Shown: piece by piece, positions 1 through 9,335 of the stretch
Layout: every line of letters begins with the position of its first letter
How positions within the stretch are numbered: position 1 is the stretch's first letter
Assembly (NCBI RefSeq): GCF_000024025.1
Contig: NC_013131.1
Coordinates: 7,750,001-7,814,000 of the forward strand
Length of the DNA: 64,000 nt
DNA from: Catenulispora acidiphila DSM 44928
GTDB taxonomy: Bacteria; Actinomycetota; Actinomycetes; Streptomycetales; Catenulisporaceae
Direction: 5' to 3'
Notes under the pieces: generated by a model
Databases searched by the model: none
What the model was told of the DNA's origin: nothing
Seen by the model: the letters and a program-made list of their open reading frames with translations, nothing else
Program-made: the position numbers and the translations under genes

Positions 1-835
1 AGACCGCGGTGAACTCCCCGGCGGAGCCGTCGCGCAGCAGCTGCGCGACACGCTCGTACCCGAACCGCCGGCTGAAGGCGCCGGGCTGGATCAGCCGCTC
101 GTCGACCTCGAGCCCCCGGCTGGCGTGCGCGCGCCGGAAGCCCGCCACGCGCGCCTGGTGCACGGACAGCTGTTCCGGACCGCCGACGTACAGGATCCGC
201 CGGTGCCCGAGCCCGAGCAGGTACTCCGTTATGGCGTGCGCGCCGCCGGTGTTGTCGTAATCGACGACGCCGGCCGGGACGCCGTCCTCCAGCGCGGGAC
301 GGCCGCACAGCACCAGCCACGAGCCTTCGCGGCCCAGCGCCCGGGCGCGGTCGGCGAGCTTGCGCCGGTAGGCGGGGTCGTCCACGCCGCCGCCGACCAG
401 GATCACGGCGTCGGCGCGCTGTTCGTGCAGGGCGTCGATCAGGTCCAGTTCGCCGCCGACCACGCCGTAGGTGCTGCACACCAGGCACAGCTTCCCGTCC
501 TCGGCGGCTTGGCGCTGCACTCCGTGCGCGATGAAGGTGTAGAAGGGGTCGATGATGTCCTGGACGATGATGCCGACCGTCCGGGTCCGCGAGCCGGCCA
601 GAGCCCGGGCGTGCGCGTTCACCACGTAGCCGAGGGTGCGCACGGCTTGTTCGACCTTGCGGCGGGTCTCGGTGGCGACCGGATAGTTGCCGTTGAGGAC
701 GCGGGACACCGTGGCCGTGGACACCCCCGCGGCCTCGGCGACCTCCTGGACGGTGGCGCGCTTGGGCCCGTCGGTCTCCCGCGGCGTCCTCGGCGCCCTC
801 GGTGTCCGCGACGGTTTGCCCTGCGGCGTCGGCAC
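1..835 (-). CDS. LacI-family transcriptional regulator (C-terminus cut by window edge)
   Basis: DNA-binding sugar-responsive repressor. The minus-strand reading begins at a GTG (833-835) preceded by AAAGGAG. After a basic, proline-rich tail comes a LacI helix-turn-helix (ATVQEVAEAAGVSTATVSRVLNG), then the periplasmic-binding-protein-like effector domain (TVGIIVQDIIDPFY, later YVGGPEQLSVHQARVAGF). The C-terminal part lies beyond base 1. It sits 38 bp downstream of the dehydrogenase gene on the same strand, so the two probably share a transcript. Inference: it binds the three GTAAGCGCTTAC-like sites in this window, including the one upstream of its own operon, and so controls locus A. The family is certain; the effector is unknown but should derive from the PL8 substrate. 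Confidence 0.93.
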   Translation of the reverse strand, partial: MPTPQGKPSRTPRAPRTPRETDGPKRATVQEVAEAAGVSTATVSRVLNGNYPVATETRRKVEQAVRTLGYVVNAHARALAGSRTRTVGIIVQDIIDPFYTFIAHGVQRQAAEDGKLCLVCSTYGVVGGELDLIDALHEQRADAVILVGGGVDDPAYRRKLADRARALGREGSWLVLCGRPALEDGVPAGVVDYDNTGGAHAITEYLLGLGHRRILYVGGPEQLSVHQARVAGFRRAHASRGLEVDERLIQPGAFSRRFGYERVAQLLRDGSAGEFTAV

Positions 836-873
836 CCTGACCGCTCCTTTCGTCCTGCTGTTCGTCTGTGGCC

Positions 874-1944
874 TCACGCCAGCCGCTCCAGCTGGTCGGG
901 AAGTACCTCATACCGTAGTGGCAGACCGGCTACGTACCGTTCCACCTCTTCCACGGCCAGGCGTCCCAGCCGCAGGACTTCGCCGCCCAGCGCGCCGGCG
1001 ATGTGCGGCGTGAGGAAGACGTTCGGCAGCGTGAACAGCACCGAGTCCGGCGGCAGCGGCTCGGTCGCGGTGACGTCCAGGACCGCGTCGATGCGGCCGG
1101 AAACCAGTTCGGCGGTCAGCGCCGTCTGGTCGACGATCCCGCCCCGGGCGGTGTTCACCAGAACCGCGCCGTCGCGCATCAGCGCCAAGCCGCGCGCGTC
1201 GAGCATGCCGCGGGTGAGCGGGGTCAGCGGGGCGTGCAGGCTCACCACTTCGGATGCGGCCAGCAGCTCCTCCAGCGAGGTCAGCCGGACGCGCGGGTCG
1301 GCGGTCAGGTCGCCGGCGCCATAGGGGTCGTAGATCAGCACGTCGGCGTCGAGCACGTCGCGCAGCAGCCGCACGACCTTGCGGCCGATCCGCGAGGCGC
1401 CGACCACGCCGACGGTCATCCGGTGCGTGCCGATCGGGCTGATGCCGTCCAGGTTGCGGTGGGTGCCGTCGGCCGAGCGCAGGCCGCGCCGGTAGCGCGC
1501 GGCGGCGGTGAAGGCGCGCTTGGCGCCCAGGATGATCGCGGCCAGCGTGTACTCGGCGACCGGTACCGCGTTGGCCTCGGCGGCCGAGCAGACCCGCACG
1601 CCGGCGGCGAAGGCCTCCGGGGCCATCAGGAACTTCACCGTGCCGGCGGCGTGCACCACCAGGCGCAGCCTCGGCGCGGCGGCCAGCAGCTCGGCGTCGA
1701 TCCGCGGCGAGGACCACGACGTCAGCAGGATCTCGGTGCCGGCCAGCGCGGCGGTGAACGCCGGCTCCCCCAGGCTCGGGAGCGGGCCGCCGCTGACGAG
1801 GCCGGCGGTGGCCGCCAGCCGCTGGTGGCTCTCGGCGTCCAGGACCAGCGCGGACTCCTCGGCGGTCACCGCCAAAAGCAGGGTCGGGCGGTCCGGCGCC
1901 GTGGCCGGAGCCGGGACGGACGCGGCCGTGTGGGACGTGGTCAG
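874..1944 (-). CDS. D-2-hydroxyacid dehydrogenase (NAD-dependent), probable CTG start
   Basis: Oxidoreductase of the D-isomer 2-hydroxyacid dehydrogenase family, reducing a 2-keto acid or oxidising a 2-hydroxy acid with NAD(P). Seen: Rossmann glycine motif GVVGASRIG near residues 179-187, catalytic Arg near 267 (NTARGG), Glu near 295 (ATEP) and His near 314 (LTPHIAGA). No ATG fits the N-terminus. A CTG (1942-1944) follows GGAGGGGGAG at good spacing. GTG (1984-1986) and TTG (2014-2016) are alternatives, but the GTG overlaps the operator and neither has a good ribosome-binding site. About 356 aa, slightly longer than usual because of an alanine/proline-rich N-terminus. First gene of an operon with the LacI gene; likely processes an acid released from the imported polysaccharide (inference). 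Confidence 0.85.
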   Translation of the reverse strand: MTTSHTAASVPAPATAPDRPTLLLAVTAEESALVLDAESHQRLAATAGLVSGGPLPSLGEPAFTAALAGTEILLTSWSSPRIDAELLAAAPRLRLVVHAAGTVKFLMAPEAFAAGVRVCSAAEANAVPVAEYTLAAIILGAKRAFTAAARYRRGLRSADGTHRNLDGISPIGTHRMTVGVVGASRIGRKVVRLLRDVLDADVLIYDPYGAGDLTADPRVRLTSLEELLAASEVVSLHAPLTPLTRGMLDARGLALMRDGAVLVNTARGGIVDQTALTAELVSGRIDAVLDVTATEPLPPDSVLFTLPNVFLTPHIAGALGGEVLRLGRLAVEEVERYVAGLPLRYEVLPDQLERLA

Positions 1945-1980
1945 GATGATCTCCCCCTCCGCAGTGTGTCGGTGGGGATG

Positions 1981-1992
1981 GTACACGCTTAC
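1981..1992. promoter_or_regulatory. Predicted LacI-type operator, dehydrogenase side
   Basis: GTACACGCTTAC matches the palindrome GTAAGCGCTTAC at 10 of 12 positions. It lies just upstream of the probable CTG start of the dehydrogenase-lacI operon. A weaker AAACGCTTC half-site follows at 2034-2042. Confidence 0.55.
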
Positions 1993-2105
1993 TACAGTCC
2001 GAGCGCAAGACCACAACGCTGGGAACTGCGTGGAAACGCTTCTGGTACCGGGGGGTTGACAGAGATGCAGCTCAGTCGAATACTCCTGTCCAGCTCATCA
2101 CATTA

Positions 2106-2117
2106 GTAAGCGATTAC
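2106..2117. promoter_or_regulatory. Predicted LacI-type operator, transporter side
   Basis: GTAAGCGATTAC matches the palindrome GTAAGCGCTTAC at 11 of 12 positions and ends 15 bases before the TTG start of the first permease gene, where a bound repressor would block transcription. Confidence 0.7.
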
Positions 2118-2132
2118 CGGCGGGAGAGCAGG

Positions 2133-3185
2133 TTGACCGAGATACGTGCCGCGGACCGCCCGGTCCCCAGGTCAGTTCCTGAAAAGGCCGCTTTCGGCGG
2201 CCGTCCCCGCATCCGCGCTCGACGCAGCCGGAGCAGTCGGCGAGCCGGCGCCGCCGCGCGCCGCCCCTCGCTGACGCTCTGGCAGCGGATCAAGCGCGAC
2301 AAGGTGATGCTCGCGCTGATGCTGCCGGGGTTCTTGTACTTCGCGGTGTTCAGCTACGCGCCGCTGTTCGGGTATTTGGCCGCGTTCGAGGACTACCAGC
2401 CGTACACCGGCTTCGTGCACAGCACATGGGTCGGTCTGCAGAACTTCACGGATCTGTTCGCCGACCAGGCGTTCTGGTCCGCGCTGACGAACACCTTCGT
2501 CATCAGCTTCATCCAGCTGGTCCTGTTCTTCCCGGCGCCGATCGGGCTGGCGCTGCTGCTGAACTCGGTCGCCTCGGCGCGGATCCGCAAGTTCGTGCAG
2601 AGCGTGGTCTACCTGCCGCACTTCATCGGCTGGGTAGTGATCGTCTCGATCTTCCAGGAGGTCCTGGGCCCGACCGGCGCGATGCAGCACATGATGACGT
2701 CGGTCGGCCTGCCGCGGTTCGACTTCATGTCGAACCCGGGGTTCTTCCCGTGGCTGGTGGCGATCCAGGCGATCTGGAAGGACTGCGGCTGGGGCACGAT
2801 CATCTTCCTGGCCGCGCTGCTGTCCATCGACCAAGGGCTGTACGAGGCCGCGGCGGTGGACGGCGCGGGACGCTGGCGCCGGTTCCGCAGCGTCACCATG
2901 CCCGGGCTCATGCCGGTCGTCATCCTGCTGCTGATCCTGCGCCTGGGGACGATCCTGTCGGTCGGCTTCGAGCAGATCCTGCTGCAGCGCGACACCGTCG
3001 GCGCCAAGGCCGGCGAGGTCCTCGACACCTACGTGTACTACCACGGCGTGGCCACCCAGCAGTGGGGCACCGCCGCGGCGGCCGGCTTGATCAAGGCCGC
3101 CGTGGGACTGGTGCTGGTGCTCGGCGCCAACAAGGTCGCGCACCGCTTCGGACAGGAAGGGATCTACAGCCGTGGCGAGCGTTGA
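2133..3185 (+). CDS. ABC sugar importer permease, LplB/COG4209 type
   Basis: First inner-membrane subunit of a carbohydrate importer, 350 aa. Starts at TTG with GGGAG six bases upstream; the first 45 residues are basic and cytosolic. Six membrane segments are expected; the first (VMLALMLPGFLYFAVFSYAPLFG) has the pattern typical of LplB-type permeases for poly- or oligosaccharide uptake. The EAA loop that contacts the ATPase is seen as EAAAVDGAGRWRRF. No ATP-binding subunit is encoded here, as is usual for actinobacterial sugar importers that share a distant MsiK-like ATPase. Its 3' end overlaps the next permease by 14 bases, so the two are co-translated. Confidence 0.93.
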   Translation: MTEIRAADRPVPRSVPEKAAFGGRPRIRARRSRSSRRAGAAARRPSLTLWQRIKRDKVMLALMLPGFLYFAVFSYAPLFGYLAAFEDYQPYTGFVHSTWVGLQNFTDLFADQAFWSALTNTFVISFIQLVLFFPAPIGLALLLNSVASARIRKFVQSVVYLPHFIGWVVIVSIFQEVLGPTGAMQHMMTSVGLPRFDFMSNPGFFPWLVAIQAIWKDCGWGTIIFLAALLSIDQGLYEAAAVDGAGRWRRFRSVTMPGLMPVVILLLILRLGTILSVGFEQILLQRDTVGAKAGEVLDTYVYYHGVATQQWGTAAAAGLIKAAVGLVLVLGANKVAHRFGQEGIYSRGER

Positions 3186-4080
3186 TGTGGAAGCCAGACC
3201 CGCGCTGACCGGACGGCCGCCGTGGATGGAGCGGCCCGGCTGGTTCGGGCGCGGCGGCAAGATCCTGGCGATCGTGCTGATCAGCGCCGTGGTGGTCTAT
3301 CCGTTCCTGGCGGTGGTCGCGACCAGCCTGTCCTCAGAGTCCGACATCGCTGCTTCCGGCGGGCTGGTGATCTGGCCCTCACACCCGACGTTCGAGGCCT
3401 ACCGCTACGTGTTCAGCGGCGGCATCGTCTCGCAGGCGCTGTGGATCAGCTTCCTGGTCACGGTCGTCGGCACGGCGTTGAGCATGGCCGCCACGATCGG
3501 CATGGCGTACGGGTTGTCCCGCAGCGGCGTGGTCGGCGGACGGTTCTTCCTGGCCACCGCGCTGTTCACGATGCTGTTCACGCCGGGCGTCATCCCGATG
3601 TTCCTGACCGTGCAGAAGCTCGGTCTCTACAACACCCTGGCCTCGCTCGTGGTACCCAGCCTGGTCAGCGCGTTCAACCTGGTGGTGCTGCGCTCGTTCT
3701 TCATGAACCTGCCCGCCGAGCTGTTGGACGCCGCACGGATCGACGGTCTGGGCGACTGGCGGATCCTCACCCGCGTGGTGCTGCCGCTGTCCAAGGCGGT
3801 GCTCGCGGTGGTGGCGCTGTTCTACGCGGTGTCCTACTGGAACGCCTTCTTCAACGCCCTGCTGTACCTGAACGACACCAGCAAGTGGCCGCTGGCCCTC
3901 GTGCTGCGCGGCCTGGTGATCGGCGGCGAGGCGACCAGCGCGGCCAACGAGGGGATCGTGCCGCAGCAGGCAGTGCAGATGGCCGTCGTCGTGGTGAGCG
4001 TCGTGCCGATCGCCGCCGTCTATCCCTTCCTGCAGCGCTACTTCACCAAGGGCGTGCTCACCGGCGCCGTCAAGGGCTGA
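3172..4080 (+). CDS. ABC sugar importer permease, LplC/YtcP (COG0395) type
   Basis: Second inner-membrane subunit of the locus A importer, 302 aa. GTG start with AGGAAGGG upstream, inside the end of the preceding permease gene. Multiple hydrophobic segments are visible (ILAIVLISAVVVYPFLAVV at the N-terminus; MAVVVVSVVPIAAVYPFL near the end). The EAA loop appears as LLDAARIDGLGDWRIL. The C-terminus (FLQRYFTKGVLTGAVKG) is the standard end of this family. Pairs with the LplB-type subunit and the binding protein encoded next. Confidence 0.94.
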   Translation: MASVDVEARPALTGRPPWMERPGWFGRGGKILAIVLISAVVVYPFLAVVATSLSSESDIAASGGLVIWPSHPTFEAYRYVFSGGIVSQALWISFLVTVVGTALSMAATIGMAYGLSRSGVVGGRFFLATALFTMLFTPGVIPMFLTVQKLGLYNTLASLVVPSLVSAFNLVVLRSFFMNLPAELLDAARIDGLGDWRILTRVVLPLSKAVLAVVALFYAVSYWNAFFNALLYLNDTSKWPLALVLRGLVIGGEATSAANEGIVPQQAVQMAVVVVSVVPIAAVYPFLQRYFTKGVLTGAVKG

Positions 4081-4123
4081 GCCCGCTTTCGACCACATCA
4101 GGCACGCACTCATCGGAGGAAGC

Positions 4124-5815
4124 ATGCACACACCGCAGAGCCTCGGGCGCCGCGGATTCCTGCGCGGCGTCGGCGCCGCGGCGGCCCTCACCGCGGGCGG
4201 CTCGACGCTGGCCGCGTGCGGCAGCGGCAAGGCCGCGGCCGTGAACGAGGCGGGCAGCGCCGCGCAGGTCCAGCTGCCGACGTACACGCCGCTGGCCAAC
4301 GGTCCGACGCCGGACCTGCCGGGCACCGACGCCGGCGTCCCGGCCGGGTTCTACGACTACCCGGCGTCCCCGACCGCGGCGTTCGCCAGCCCGCCGCTGT
4401 CCGGCGGCAAGTTCTCGGCGATGACGCCGCTGTTCACCGCTCCCCCGCCGGCCCGCGGCTCGAACCCGGCGTGGCAGGCGATGGAGAAGAAGCTCGGCGC
4501 GAGCGTCGACATCACGATGGTGGTCGGCGACGACTTCGACACCAAGCTCTCCACCCTGATCGCCGGCGGCGGACTGCCGGACCTGATCCAGTACGACGGC
4601 CTCGGCGGCGTCCCGACCATCAGCAACCTGCCGCAGTTCCTGGACTCGCAGATCGCCGACCTGACCGCGCTGATCGGCGGCGACAAGGTCAAGGAATACC
4701 CGCATCTGGCCGCCATCCCGAAGGTGTTCTGGGAGCAGTGCACGGTCGCCGGGAAGCTGTACTTCATCCCCATCCCGCGCGGCATCAGCGCCGGCGCCGG
4801 GCTGTACCGGCAGGACCTGTTCGCCGCCGCCGGAGTCACCAGCAACAAGGACATCAAGAACTCCGACGACTTCTTCACGCTTCTCAAGGAGCTGACGAAC
4901 CCGGGCAAGGACCGCTACGCGCTGGCCGGCAACTCCGGCAACGGCGGCTATTCCGGGGCGATCTTCGAGCAGATCTTCGGGGTCCCGAACAAGTGGCGGG
5001 TGGACGGCGGCGGCAAGCTGACCGCGGACATCGAGACCGACGAGTTCCGGGCGGCGCTGGAGTTCATGGTGAAGGTAGCCAAGGCCGGCTGCTTCTATCC
5101 GGGCGCGCAGGGCTGGACCAAGGCCAAGATGGAGGACGCCTTCCAGTCCGGTAAGGCGGCCATGATCTACGACGGTCTCCCGGCGCTGTCCACCAGCGTC
5201 TGGGCCACCGCGCAGAAGATCGACCCGAACGCCAAGCTGATGCCGTTCGTCCCGTTCGGCGCCACCGGCGGACCCGGCGTCGCCTGGCAGGACAACGTGG
5301 TCTTCGCCGGCACGATGCTGAAGAAGGCGGACCCGGCGAAGCTGGCGGAGGTCCTGAAGCTCGCCGACTTCCTCGCCGCGCCGTTCGGCACCGAGGAGTA
5401 CCTGCTCAAGACCTACGGCGTCGAAGGCGCGGACTACACGCTGGACGCCAACCACAACCCGGTGCAGACCGCCCAAGGCAAGAACGACGCGAACGTCACC
5501 TGGAAGTACGTCGCCGCGCCGCAGCTGGTCACCTACAACCCCGGTGTCAATGCTCTGACGGACGCGGTCCACCAGGCCTACACCGAGCTGGTGCCGATCG
5601 CCGTGCCGAACCCGACCGCGACGCTGTACTCGCCGACCTTCGGCAAGCAAGGCGTGGCGCTGTACAAGGCGGTCACGGACACCGTGACGCAGGTGATCGG
5701 CGGGCAGTCGAGCATGAGCGCCTTCGACAACGCGGTGAAGACCTGGCGCAGCGGCGGCGGCGACCAGATGCGGTCGGAGTTCGAGCAGGCGTACGCGAGC
5801 GCGCCGAAGAGCTGA
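4124..5815 (+). CDS. Extracellular solute-binding lipoprotein, LplA-like
   Basis: Substrate-capturing protein of the locus A importer, 563 aa, the size of LplA-type binding proteins. ATG with GGAGGAAGC upstream. The N-terminus carries a twin-arginine-type motif (RRGFLR, residues 9-14) and a lipobox LAAC with the lipidated Cys at 32, so it should be exported, probably by Tat, and anchored outside the membrane. Body features fit the family (GGGLPDLIQYDGLGG, FQSGKAAMIYDG). The large size suits oligosaccharide ligands. Given the adjacent PL8 gene, the ligand may be an unsaturated uronate-containing oligosaccharide (inference). Confidence 0.93.
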   Translation: MHTPQSLGRRGFLRGVGAAAALTAGGSTLAACGSGKAAAVNEAGSAAQVQLPTYTPLANGPTPDLPGTDAGVPAGFYDYPASPTAAFASPPLSGGKFSAMTPLFTAPPPARGSNPAWQAMEKKLGASVDITMVVGDDFDTKLSTLIAGGGLPDLIQYDGLGGVPTISNLPQFLDSQIADLTALIGGDKVKEYPHLAAIPKVFWEQCTVAGKLYFIPIPRGISAGAGLYRQDLFAAAGVTSNKDIKNSDDFFTLLKELTNPGKDRYALAGNSGNGGYSGAIFEQIFGVPNKWRVDGGGKLTADIETDEFRAALEFMVKVAKAGCFYPGAQGWTKAKMEDAFQSGKAAMIYDGLPALSTSVWATAQKIDPNAKLMPFVPFGATGGPGVAWQDNVVFAGTMLKKADPAKLAEVLKLADFLAAPFGTEEYLLKTYGVEGADYTLDANHNPVQTAQGKNDANVTWKYVAAPQLVTYNPGVNALTDAVHQAYTELVPIAVPNPTATLYSPTFGKQGVALYKAVTDTVTQVIGGQSSMSAFDNAVKTWRSGGGDQMRSEFEQAYASAPKS

Positions 5816-5832
5816 GGACGGGACTGGCACTC

Positions 5833-7563
5833 ATGCGGGAAGCGATGTTCGAGGAGCTGCTCGTCCGGTACGAGCAGCGGCTCCGCCGGCGGACCGAGGC
5901 CGCTGCGATCCAGCTGGACCTCGACGTGTCCGACGAAGGACACACCACCTTGAGTTACGCACAGCTGCGGACGCTGGCGGCGGCTTCGGCCGACGACGCT
6001 TCGGCGGCGACAGTCGTAGAGGCTCTGCGCTTCCTGCATGAGAACGCCTTCCACCCCGAGGCGGAGGAGACCGGCAACTGGTGGCACTGGGAGATCGGGA
6101 CGCCGCGCATCCTGCTGGATATCTGTGTCCTGCTTCGCGCGCACATCCCGGACGCCGATCTGAAGCGGTATCTCGCGACAGTGCAACGGTTCTGCCCGGA
6201 CCCCGACCGCCGGGTCAAGACCGGACCGTGGTCGCCACTGACGGAGACCGGGGCGAACCGCGCTGACAAAGCCCTGATCGTCGCGCTGGCAGGACTGCTC
6301 GCCGGAGACGCCGATCGGGTCGCGCTGGCGCGGGACGGGTTGTCGAGCCTGTTCTCGTACGTGGCCTCCGGCGACGGTTTCTACGAGGACGGCTCGTTCG
6401 TCCAGCACGACACGGTCGCGTACACCGGTTCCTACGGCGTCGTGCTGCTGACGTCGGTCGCGGAGATCCTGGCGCTGCTGCGCGGTTCGCCGTGGGAGGT
6501 CGTCGATCCGGGCGTGTCAGTGGTCTTTGACGCAGTCGAGAAGGCGTTCCTGCCGTTCCTTTTCGAGGGCCGGATGATGGACGCGGTGCGAGGTCGGGCC
6601 ATCGCTCGGCAGCATTCGCGGGATCTGGACATCGGCGCCGCGACTCTTGACGCGATTCGGCTGCTGGCAGAAAGCGCTCCGGCTTCCTACGCCGAGCGGT
6701 GGGCGTCTTTGGCTCGGCCCGAGGGGTTCCACGTCTTCGGCTCGATGGATCGGGTGGTGCACCACCGGCCGCGCTGGTCCGCCGCGCTGTCGTTGTCGTC
6801 GGAGCGCATCGCGCGGTATGAGTGCGGCAACGGCGAGAACCTGCACGGCTGGTACACCGGCGACGGCATGCTGTACATCTACGACCTCGCCGATCCTGAC
6901 CACTACACCGACGAGTTCTGGGCGACGGTCGATCCGTACCGGCTGCCCGGGACGACGGTCGACACGCGGCGACGTGAGGACGTCGGACGCGGGTCGGGCC
7001 GGGGCACCGGCGCGATCACGGCACCGAACCGGATCGCCGGCGGGACGATCGTCACCGGCGGATTCGGTACCGCCGACCTCGATCTGCACGGCGAGGGAAG
7101 CACGCTGCGCGCCCGCAAGAAATGGCACTTCCTCGACGACGCGGTGATGGCTCTCGGGACGGACATCTCCGCATCCGACGGCCGCCGGATCGAGACGATC
7201 GTGGAGAACCGGAACCTGCGGTCCGACGCCGGGCGGCGGTTCGTCGTGGACGGTGTCGCGCAGGCTCCCGGGCTCGGAGTCGAGCGGCGGCATCACGGCG
7301 TGCAGTGGGCGTATCTGGAGGGCGTCGGCGGCTATGTGTTCCCCGGCGGCGCGGATCTGATGTCGCTGCGCGAGGAGCGCGTGGGGACGTGGCATGCCAT
7401 CGACGTGGGAGTCGGCACCGAGGGTGACGACGTCGAGATCCGGCGGATCTTCCACACCTTGTGGCTCGATCACGGCGTCTCGCCGCGGCGGGCCGGATAC
7501 ATGTACGTGCTCCTGCCGGGAGCCAGCGAAGAGGGGACGGCGAGACGTGCTGCTCAGCTTTGA
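5833..7563 (+). CDS. Polysaccharide lyase family 8-like enzyme, no signal peptide
   Basis: PL8 enzymes cleave hyaluronate, chondroitin or xanthan chains by beta-elimination. The 576-residue product shows the family pattern: NWWHWEIGTPR near residues 82-92 with the candidate catalytic Asn, DGSFVQHDTVAYTGSYG near 180-196 with the His and Tyr, and ECGNGENLHGWYTGDG in the central sheet domain. It is shorter than the usual 700-800 aa, mainly through a reduced C-terminal sheet region. It has no signal peptide, so it probably acts in the cytoplasm on imported oligosaccharides. Follows the binding-protein gene by 17 bases and overlaps the next gene by 17. Family well supported; substrate not determinable. 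Confidence 0.88.
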   Translation: MREAMFEELLVRYEQRLRRRTEAAAIQLDLDVSDEGHTTLSYAQLRTLAAASADDASAATVVEALRFLHENAFHPEAEETGNWWHWEIGTPRILLDICVLLRAHIPDADLKRYLATVQRFCPDPDRRVKTGPWSPLTETGANRADKALIVALAGLLAGDADRVALARDGLSSLFSYVASGDGFYEDGSFVQHDTVAYTGSYGVVLLTSVAEILALLRGSPWEVVDPGVSVVFDAVEKAFLPFLFEGRMMDAVRGRAIARQHSRDLDIGAATLDAIRLLAESAPASYAERWASLARPEGFHVFGSMDRVVHHRPRWSAALSLSSERIARYECGNGENLHGWYTGDGMLYIYDLADPDHYTDEFWATVDPYRLPGTTVDTRRREDVGRGSGRGTGAITAPNRIAGGTIVTGGFGTADLDLHGEGSTLRARKKWHFLDDAVMALGTDISASDGRRIETIVENRNLRSDAGRRFVVDGVAQAPGLGVERRHHGVQWAYLEGVGGYVFPGGADLMSLREERVGTWHAIDVGVGTEGDDVEIRRIFHTLWLDHGVSPRRAGYMYVLLPGASEEGTARRAAQL

Positions 7564-9289
7564 CGATCTCGACACCGCGCAGAGCGAAGTTCGGCGACTG
7601 CTTTCCGGCGGGCTGGAGGAGGACCTAGAGGTAAGGCTCGGCGCTAAAACGTATATGAGGACTCGTCCTCTCGTTTTCACCGAGCTGGATTCGGGGCGGG
7701 ACGGGCACACGGTGACGTGGAGCGCCGAGCCTGGTGGTCACGTGGAGCTCTCCGGCGGCGTCGCGCTGGACGGATGGCAGCCGGAGGGGGACGGCCGGTG
7801 GGTCGCCATGGTTCCGGACGTGATTTCCACGCCGCGCCAGCTGTACGTCAACGGGCTGCGAGCGTCGTGGGCTCGGAGCGACTGGCTGGATCACGCGGAC
7901 TGCAAGATCGGTCCGGAGGGGATAACCGGCGCCGGCGCGCTCGGGATCGCGGCGTATGCGCGGCCTTCGGACGTCGAGGTGGTGTTCCGGGTGCGGTGGC
8001 GTGACTACCACTGCCCGGTCGCCAGCATCGCGGACGACCTGATCCGTTTCGCAGAGCCCTGTTGGACGAACGCCTTGCCCGGCACGGGTCGCGTCGGACC
8101 ACATTGGGACAACACGGCGGTCGGTACCGAGATCCATGGCTGGTCGATGTTCGCGACCAATGCCTTGGAACTGCTGACCGATCCTGGTTTCTTCGTCTGG
8201 AACTCTGAGGAGCGGACGGTCACCTACCTGCCTCGCGAGGGCGAGGACATGGAACGCGCGGACGTTGTCGTCCCTTGCACCGAGCAGTTGGTGGTGGTGG
8301 AAGGTGCGCATGATCTCGTACTCAAGGGTCTGAGTTTCGCGCACACCGCCTGGCACCTGCCCGACGGGTACGTCGGAGCGCAGGCGGGATTCACGCTGAC
8401 CGGCGCCTCGGGACCGCTGGGCGAAGCCGGATCCCACTACACGAAGCCGGTCGCGGCGCTGAGCGTGCGGGGCGGGCGTCGGGTGACGGTGAGCGGCTGC
8501 GCGTTCGTCCATCTCGGCGGCGCGGGAGCTGTGCTGGAGGCGGGGACCAAGGACAGCACGGTCACGGCGTGCTCGTTCAGCGATGTCTCGTCCGGCGGTG
8601 TCTATGTCGGCGACATCGATCCGCATCCCGCGCCGGGGCTCGCGGACGAGGGCAACACAGTGTCCTTCAACACCTTCCACGGCACCGGTGCGGAGTTCAC
8701 GGACTCGGTCGCGATCTGGGCCGGCTACACCCGAAACCTGACCATCGACCACAACACGCTGGAGCAGCTGCCCTATTCGGGGATCAGCGTCGGCTGGGGA
8801 TGGAACCAGCCCGAGGCGCAGGATCCGTGGCTCGGGGACAACCGGATCACCGCGAACCGGATCGTCGACGTGCTGCGCGTCGCCGAGCGCCAGCACGACG
8901 GCGGCGCGATCTACACGCAGGGTCCACAGCGCGGGACGGTCGTCGAAGCCAACTACATCGACCGGTCCGAGTACGGCACCACCGCGAACGACGGCAACGG
9001 GATCTACCTGGACGAGCAGAGTTCGCACATCCTTGTCGCGGGCAATGTCGTCACGCGGGTCGGCTACAAGTGGGTGTCGAACTGGGCCGAATACGGGGTC
9101 GAGAACCGCGCGGCCGGCAATTGGACGGACAACACGATCACCCCTGCGTTCTCCGGCGCCGGAAGCGTCATGGAGGACAACGCCGAGGGGTTGACCGAGC
9201 TGCCGCCCGAAGCCGTCCGCGTCGCCGAGGGCGCCGGAGCCGGGCCGTGGCCCGCACCGGTGGCTGCGCTCGGCATCCCAGAGCCCTGA
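7547..9289 (+). CDS. Right-handed parallel beta-helix protein, GH141-like glycoside hydrolase candidate
   Basis: Product of about 580 aa. GTG start inside the end of the PL8 gene, preceded by GAGGGGAC. The N-terminus has the lead-in of large beta-helix glycosidases (ELSGGVALDGWQPEGDGRW, then RQLYVNGLRASWARS). The middle and C-terminal half show repeating beta-helix rungs (TVTACSFSDVSSGGVYVGD, NLTIDHNTLEQLPYSGISVG, GTVVEANYIDRSEYG, HILVAGNVVTRVG). No signal peptide, so intracellular like PL8. Family knowledge: such proteins include GH141 and related exo-acting glycosidases. In this operon it may trim the oligosaccharides from PL8. Fold is confident, activity is not. Confidence 0.82.
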   Translation: MLLSFDDLDTAQSEVRRLLSGGLEEDLEVRLGAKTYMRTRPLVFTELDSGRDGHTVTWSAEPGGHVELSGGVALDGWQPEGDGRWVAMVPDVISTPRQLYVNGLRASWARSDWLDHADCKIGPEGITGAGALGIAAYARPSDVEVVFRVRWRDYHCPVASIADDLIRFAEPCWTNALPGTGRVGPHWDNTAVGTEIHGWSMFATNALELLTDPGFFVWNSEERTVTYLPREGEDMERADVVVPCTEQLVVVEGAHDLVLKGLSFAHTAWHLPDGYVGAQAGFTLTGASGPLGEAGSHYTKPVAALSVRGGRRVTVSGCAFVHLGGAGAVLEAGTKDSTVTACSFSDVSSGGVYVGDIDPHPAPGLADEGNTVSFNTFHGTGAEFTDSVAIWAGYTRNLTIDHNTLEQLPYSGISVGWGWNQPEAQDPWLGDNRITANRIVDVLRVAERQHDGGAIYTQGPQRGTVVEANYIDRSEYGTTANDGNGIYLDEQSSHILVAGNVVTRVGYKWVSNWAEYGVENRAAGNWTDNTITPAFSGAGSVMEDNAEGLTELPPEAVRVAEGAGAGPWPAPVAALGIPEP

Positions 9290-9335
9290 TTCTCCGGGCT
9301 CGCCGCACTACGGTTCCTCTTTGTTTCACTGTCAA

